A program made the position numbers and the translations under genes. From the NCBI GenBank assembly GCA_016946835.1, contig JACVTC010000108.1, forward strand, positions 375,001 through 387,500: 12,500 nucleotides of DNA, read 5' to 3'. The notes beneath the pieces are model-generated. The model worked only from the letters and a program-made list of their open reading frames with translations. It was not told the origin of the DNA and searched no databases. Numbering within the stretch: the first letter of the stretch is position 1; each line of letters opens with the position of its first letter. Source of the DNA: Neocallimastix lanati (nom. inval.) (lineage: Eukaryota; Neocallimastigomycota; Neocallimastigomycetes; Neocallimastigales; Neocallimastigaceae). Shown here in pieces: positions 8,531 to 12,500 of this stretch.

Positions 8531-9446
8531 ATTAAAATTTGAAAATATATTATTTACATTTTATACATTTTATAAATTTATTATGTTAATTATTTTAAAA
8601 TAAAATAATAATATAAAATCAAATAAATATTAACTAGTAATAATTAATAATAATGAGAAGAAAAATTAAGAGTATAAGATTATTATTAATTTATTACATT
8701 AATATTGAAAATACTTTTTTTTTTTTTTTTATTTTTATTTTTATTATTATTATTTTATTTTATTATTATTTTTTCTTTTTTTGTGTATTATAATATAAAC
8801 AATAAAAATTAATTTAATGAATTATCTATATTAATATTATTTAATATTAATTTAGGTATTATTGAATTTAATATCTTCTTAACTATAATTTATAAATTAT
8901 GTGCTATTTTAAAAATATGTGTATTATTAATTTAAACTTTTTAGTTTTTAAGTATAAAAAAAAAAAAATTCAAAATATATATACAAATAGTGTTTTTTAA
9001 ATTTTATAATTATTATAATTATTATTAATATTAATGTTAATTTATATATTTTAATTAATAAATTTATATATATATATATATATATTTATAATTATATAAA
9101 TTCATTAAAATATAAAAATAATTTTTTTTTTTTTCTTTTTCATTTTTTTTTAATTACAATTAAAGTAAATATTTAATAAAATTATGATGATGATTACATA
9201 TTATTTTTGGGATTTAAATTATTTTCTTTTTTTTTTTTTTAAAAAAAAAAAAAATAAAAATAAAAAAATAAAAATTACTAATTATAAAATAAAATTCTAT
9301 TGAGAAATTAAACCTTAATTATATTATATTAATTTATAATGATCAATTAATTCTAAAAAAAAGTTTTTTATTTTTCCTAAATATTATTTAATCAAATAAT
9401 TATGATTTATATATATAATGTATGTAATTATGAGAGGAAAAAAAAA

Positions 9447-9480
9447 GTATATAAAGAGATGAAATTTCGCTTCTCTTTTT
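9447..9480 (+). promoter_or_regulatory. TATA-like element and GAAATTTC palindrome
   Basis: GTATATAAAG at 9447-9456 resembles a TATA box. It is followed by AGAGATGAAATTTCGCTTCTCT, in which GAAATTTC (9461-9468) is an exact GAA-nn-TTC pair of the heat-shock-element type, flanked by AGAGA and TCTCT. It lies more than 400 bp before the phosphatase start codon, so its use by that gene is doubtful without a leader intron. TATA-like words are frequent in this DNA. Confidence 0.2.
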
Positions 9481-9812
9481 TAAAAATCATTCTTTTATAT
9501 CAAAAGAATAAAATATATTACAGGGTAATATATAAAAAGAAAAGAGAAAATAAATGTTTTAAAAAAAAATAGAATAAAAAAAAAAACTACCCAAAATTTA
9601 GCTAAATCCTTAAAAAACAAAAAGAAAAAAAAAGGACTAATAAAAAAAAAAAAACAAACAAAAAAAATTGAATGAAAATAGTTAAACAAAATAGGAAAAA
9701 TTTAAATACCAAAAATTAATAAAGCAATAATATACTTATAAAAATTATTAATTTTTATTAAAATTAATAAATAAAAGAAATTATAAAAAGAAAATAGAAG
9801 TAATAGAGAGTT

Positions 9813-9836
9813 AAAAAAAAAAAAAAAAAAAAAAAA
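9813..9836. promoter_or_regulatory. 24-bp A-tract upstream of the phosphatase gene
   Basis: An uninterrupted run of 24 A ends 52 bp before the start codon of the phosphatase gene. It is followed by CCAAAAAGAACAG and then a TAA/ATA-rich leader. The arrangement resembles that before the cysteine-rich gene. A role in promoter architecture is an inference. Confidence 0.35.
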
Positions 9837-9888
9837 CCAAAAAGAACAGAAATTTGAATAAATATTTATATTAATAATAATAATAAAA

Positions 9889-11238
9889 ATGACAGCGATA
9901 GATACATATAATACAAACCTCTTTCATATACAGAAATTAAATGATGAAGAGGAATTAACGAAGATAAAATATGGAGATTCAAATAAATTTCTACCGAAGG
10001 GTTTGAATGATACTAAAAATAAATCCTACCTAGTAAAATCTGATTCTACTGCGACACTTTTTAATAAGGATTATGAGTTAGTACAGCCGATAGGAATCGT
10101 TTGGTCAGTGACGAGTCAACAGGGTTACCGTAAGAAGAATGGTGAAAAAGTAAATTTACATGAACAATGTGAAGATTTCCATTGGCCCGCTCGTAATGAT
10201 CATGCCTTCGAACGTACTCATCCTATCAATGGTAAATCTATAAAAATGTATGTACTGGCCGATGGTCATGGTGGTCATGAAGCCCCTCAAATATTCTTGG
10301 CAAGAGCCTCAGCGTCTTGCTTTAAAGTAATGGAGGATAAGAATTGGAATCTTTCCAATCAAGATCACCAAAATGAGTTAAAGAAATTACTCACGAATAC
10401 CTACATTGCTCTCGATAAGCAGTTCTGTATGGAAAAAATTCAAGAATATGAAGAATATAATAAAAATGGTAAGCAGGGTAAAAAACCTTTGGATGATGGT
10501 TGTACCTTGATCGTAAATATCATCTATGATGGCTATTTAATTAATGTCAACACCGGTGATTCTCGTACGGTCATGGGTGCCAAGAAGGAAAAGACTCATT
10601 TCCTACAGAAGAAGACTTATGAGTTTTCTCCAGTCTTTTCTTCTCTTGATCAAAGTCCAGATCATCCAGAGAAGGCTTACAATATCGTTAATAATGGTGG
10701 TATTTTCCTTTCTGCAGGTGGTATTCCTCGTAAGAGACCAAATATTCAACCATTTGAAAAGAGAGGAATGGTTACCTACCCTGAACTTGTTGGTACTCGT
10801 ATTTATCGTCCATCTAATAAGCGTATTGAAGAACTCGGTATCAACCATTTATTGACTTTAAATATGGGAGGTTCCATGGGAGATCTTGTCTTCAAGATTG
10901 AACCTGCTGTTATTTCTTGTCGTCCAGATGTATCAATCATTAAGATTGATTCATCCGTTGATAATATGATCCTCATAGCCTCTGATGGTATCTGGGATCA
11001 CCTTAACTGGCAAGACCCAGAAAAGCAAAACGAAAAAATTATGAGTTATATCAGCAAGCAATTAGGTGATAATGCTGAAGTTAGTGAAGAACTCTTAAAT
11101 AAAATTTCTTCAAAGTTAGTTATGCGTGAAAATAACCTTGATCTCTATGAATCTCGTCAACGTTACGATGACTGTACTGCCTTCCTTGTTTTCATTCCAG
11201 CTGGTTCTGAAAAGGAAAACTTAGAAGCCTCTAGCTAA
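9889..11238 (+). CDS. PP2C-type (PPM family) Ser/Thr protein phosphatase
   Basis: A complete single-exon frame of 449 residues. ATG 9889 has A at -3, and an in-frame TAA at 9859 closes the frame upstream. PP2C enzymes remove phosphate from Ser/Thr using two Mn/Mg ions. The family motifs appear in order: QGYR (78-81) and ED (95-96); YVLADGHGG (121-129), giving metal ligands D125 and G126; DDGCTLIV (202-209); NTGDSR (221-226); PDHPEKAYNIVNNGG (257-271); a modified MGGSMGD (326-332); IASDGIWD (363-370) with D366; and DDCTAFLVF (427-435) with D427 standing for the usual DN pair. All metal-binding acids are present, so it is probably active. Two things are odd. GDSR and the later GD are about 108 residues apart, against roughly 50 in human PP2C-alpha, because of an enlarged segment around 272-325. 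The usual SRAxGD is also altered, without the arginine. Residues 1-65 form a polar N-terminal extension. There is no signal peptide or membrane helix, so it is probably cytosolic or nuclear. Its target is unknown and no neighbour suggests one. Confidence 0.95.
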   Translation: MTAIDTYNTNLFHIQKLNDEEELTKIKYGDSNKFLPKGLNDTKNKSYLVKSDSTATLFNKDYELVQPIGIVWSVTSQQGYRKKNGEKVNLHEQCEDFHWPARNDHAFERTHPINGKSIKMYVLADGHGGHEAPQIFLARASASCFKVMEDKNWNLSNQDHQNELKKLLTNTYIALDKQFCMEKIQEYEEYNKNGKQGKKPLDDGCTLIVNIIYDGYLINVNTGDSRTVMGAKKEKTHFLQKKTYEFSPVFSSLDQSPDHPEKAYNIVNNGGIFLSAGGIPRKRPNIQPFEKRGMVTYPELVGTRIYRPSNKRIEELGINHLLTLNMGGSMGDLVFKIEPAVISCRPDVSIIKIDSSVDNMILIASDGIWDHLNWQDPEKQNEKIMSYISKQLGDNAEVSEELLNKISSKLVMRENNLDLYESRQRYDDCTAFLVFIPAGSEKENLEASS

Positions 11239-11429
11239 ATTTTGGGGAGTAAGCTATGAAAAACACAAAAAAAAGTATTATTTTTTTTAAATTAAAATTC
11301 TCTTTTTTCTTTAAAATTATTAAATATTTATATAAAAAAAACTTGAGAAATCTTAAAAATAAAAAAAAAAAAAAAAAAAAAAATAGTTAGTATTAAGAAA
11401 TTATTTAGTGTTCATTATTTTTTATTATT

Positions 11430-11617
11430 GATAGAAAGTGTAATATGAAATGGGAAGTAAAAAATTATTATTTTTTTTTAATTGATAGAAAGTGTAATAT
11501 GAAATTGGAAATGAGAAGTAAAGAGTTTTTTTTTTTTATATATTTTTTTTATTCTTAATTCTATGTTTTTAAAATCAAAGGTGTTTTAGTAGAATTTACA
11601 ATGGGAAGTAAAGAATT
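11430..11617. repeat. 54-bp tandem duplication with a partial third copy
   Basis: GATAGAAAGTGTAATATGAA starts at 11430 and again at 11484, exactly 54 bp later. The second copy carries a small insertion before its GAAGTAAA. A third partial relative, ACAATGGGAAGTAAAGAATT, lies at 11598-11617. Confidence 0.85.
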
Positions 11618-11733
11618 AGAAGTTTTTATATATATATTGTTAAAATTAAAGTTGATTTGATGAAATAATTTATGCAGTATAGTAAGAAAATATGTATATT
11701 TAACAATAATAAAAAGAATTATGAAATTATAAA

Positions 11734-11839
11734 AATAATGTTTCAGAAAGTATTTATGATAGAGTTTAAATAGAATAAAAATTATAAATAATGTTTCAGT
11801 ACGGATATATGATAGAGTTTAAATAAAATAAAAATTATA
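11734..11839. repeat. 53-bp tandem duplication
   Basis: Copies 11734-11786 and 11787-11839 abut exactly and differ at about five positions, four of them clustered just after AATAATGTTTCAG. No gap separates them. Confidence 0.9.
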
Positions 11840-12119
11840 TAGCAATTTAAAACTTTCAAATGAAAAACTTTAAACAAAAAATATTAATATTTGCTATTTT
11901 ATTTCTTAATATTTAAACTTTTGTTTCTATGAAAAATTATATTTACAAAATCAATTTTTTTTTTTATTTATTTAAATATACATATTCAATTATTTTTTTT
12001 AATTATTTAAATAAAGTAATTTTTTATAATTAATACGTACATAAATTCTAATTGAATTGTATATTTCTTTAAAATGTTATATATATAAATTTATCTAATT
12101 AAAAATTGTTTTTTTAATT

Positions 12120-12158
12120 TTTATTTTATTTTATTTTATTTTATTTTATTTTATTTTT
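12120..12158. repeat. TTTTA pentanucleotide array
   Basis: About seven tandem TTTTA units ending in a T-run. It is a simple-sequence repeat in the downstream spacer. Confidence 0.8.
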
Positions 12159-12500
12159 TTTTGTATAATAAATATTTTTTTTAAATTTATTATTATTGTA
12201 TAATTTCATATGTTCTACTCTATAAATACTCAAATCATATAAATAAATTATATATCAAATAAAAAATTCTTTTTTGTTTAAATCAAAATAAATATATATA
12301 TTTTAAAAGATAATATGGAAAATTCAAATTGATAAACATTAACTAATTTAAATTTTTAAAAAAAATAATTTTAATATTTAAAGTATAAGTATTAATTAAA
12401 GAAAATAGAAAAAAAATGATTAAAAAAATTAACTTTTTTTTTTTTTAAATTAATTAATTTTATTGGAATTTAAGAAACTTTTGTCCCACTTTCAATATAT

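Larger units (their letters stand above)
6937..9812. other. A/T-rich spacer with duplications and hairpins
   Basis: No gene is supported here. The open frames at 7126-7335, 7501-7806 and 9495-9689 (minus) are Phe/Tyr/Ile-rich translations of A-rich tracts and microsatellites. The spacer holds the arrays at 7501 and 7672, several short tandem duplications, hairpin-forming inverted repeats at 7361 and 7800, a TATA palindrome at 7933, and many homopolymers (for example 8500-8525). The last few hundred bases probably contain the promoter of the phosphatase gene. Confidence 0.65.
11239..12500. other. Spacer and probable 3' UTR of the phosphatase gene
   Basis: The stop codon is followed by TTTTGGGGAGTAAGC and then A/T-rich sequence. 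An AATAAA at 11358-11363 runs directly into a 23-bp A-tract (11361-11383) and is a possible poly(A) signal about 120 bp after the stop, but such words are frequent here. The rest holds the duplications at 11430 and 11734 and a TTTTA pentanucleotide array at about 12120-12158. No further gene or RNA was seen up to the window edge. Confidence 0.65.

Noticed and set aside
9447-9480. Functional heat-shock element upstream of the phosphatase gene
   Set aside because: Only one inverted GAA/TTC pair is present, the next unit has the wrong orientation, and the site is more than 400 bp from the start codon.
10544-10855. Open frames overlapping the phosphatase gene (plus 10544-10855 and minus 10603-10848)
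   Set aside because: They are other-phase and antisense shadows of a well-supported PP2C coding region.
9889-11383. Phosphatase gene as a processed retrocopy (intronless, AATAAA then A23 downstream)
   Set aside because: A-tracts and AATAAA words occur throughout the spacer, the reading frame is intact, and no flanking target-site duplication was seen, so the 3' A-tract is not evidence of retroposition.

Overview
The window looks like eukaryotic nuclear DNA from a lineage with extremely A+T-rich spacers. By eye, roughly nine in ten spacer bases are A or T, with long homopolymers and AAAT/AAT microsatellites. The two intact genes are much more balanced and are single uninterrupted reading frames. 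This style fits best an anaerobic gut fungus (Neocallimastigomycota). A dictyostelid is the main alternative. The use of C-ending codons (ATC, CTC, GCC, TTC) in the phosphatase gene leans towards the fungus. No bacterial signals, tRNA, rRNA, CRISPR or standard transposase were recognised.

Layout: 1-3527 is spacer of A/T tracts and microsatellites with no gene I can support. 3649-4332 (+) is a 227-residue cysteine-rich, probably zinc-binding protein of unknown function. 4333-5025 is spacer. About 5020-6936 is a compositional island, visibly richer in G+C and CpG. It carries decayed coding-like sequence, mostly on the minus strand, cut up by homopolymers, a (TTA)47 array and a (TTTA)26 array, and it ends in a 76-bp tandem duplication. 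A short imperfect inverted repeat brackets it, so it may be a degenerate mobile element, but I cannot name a family. 6937-9812 is spacer with several tandem duplications and hairpins. 9889-11238 (+) is a complete PP2C-type (PPM family) metal-dependent Ser/Thr phosphatase of 449 residues with an enlarged segment before its conserved GD motif. 11239-12500 is spacer containing two more ~54-bp tandem duplications.

The two intact genes lie on the same strand about 5.5 kb apart, and nothing in the sequence ties them to one pathway. Both have a long A-tract 50-90 bp before the start codon, which probably marks the promoter or 5' leader region. No convincing new multi-gene system is present. The items most worth checking are the decayed island, the unplaced cysteine-rich protein, the modified PP2C core, and the recurrence of two-copy tandem duplications of about 50-76 bp in the spacers.
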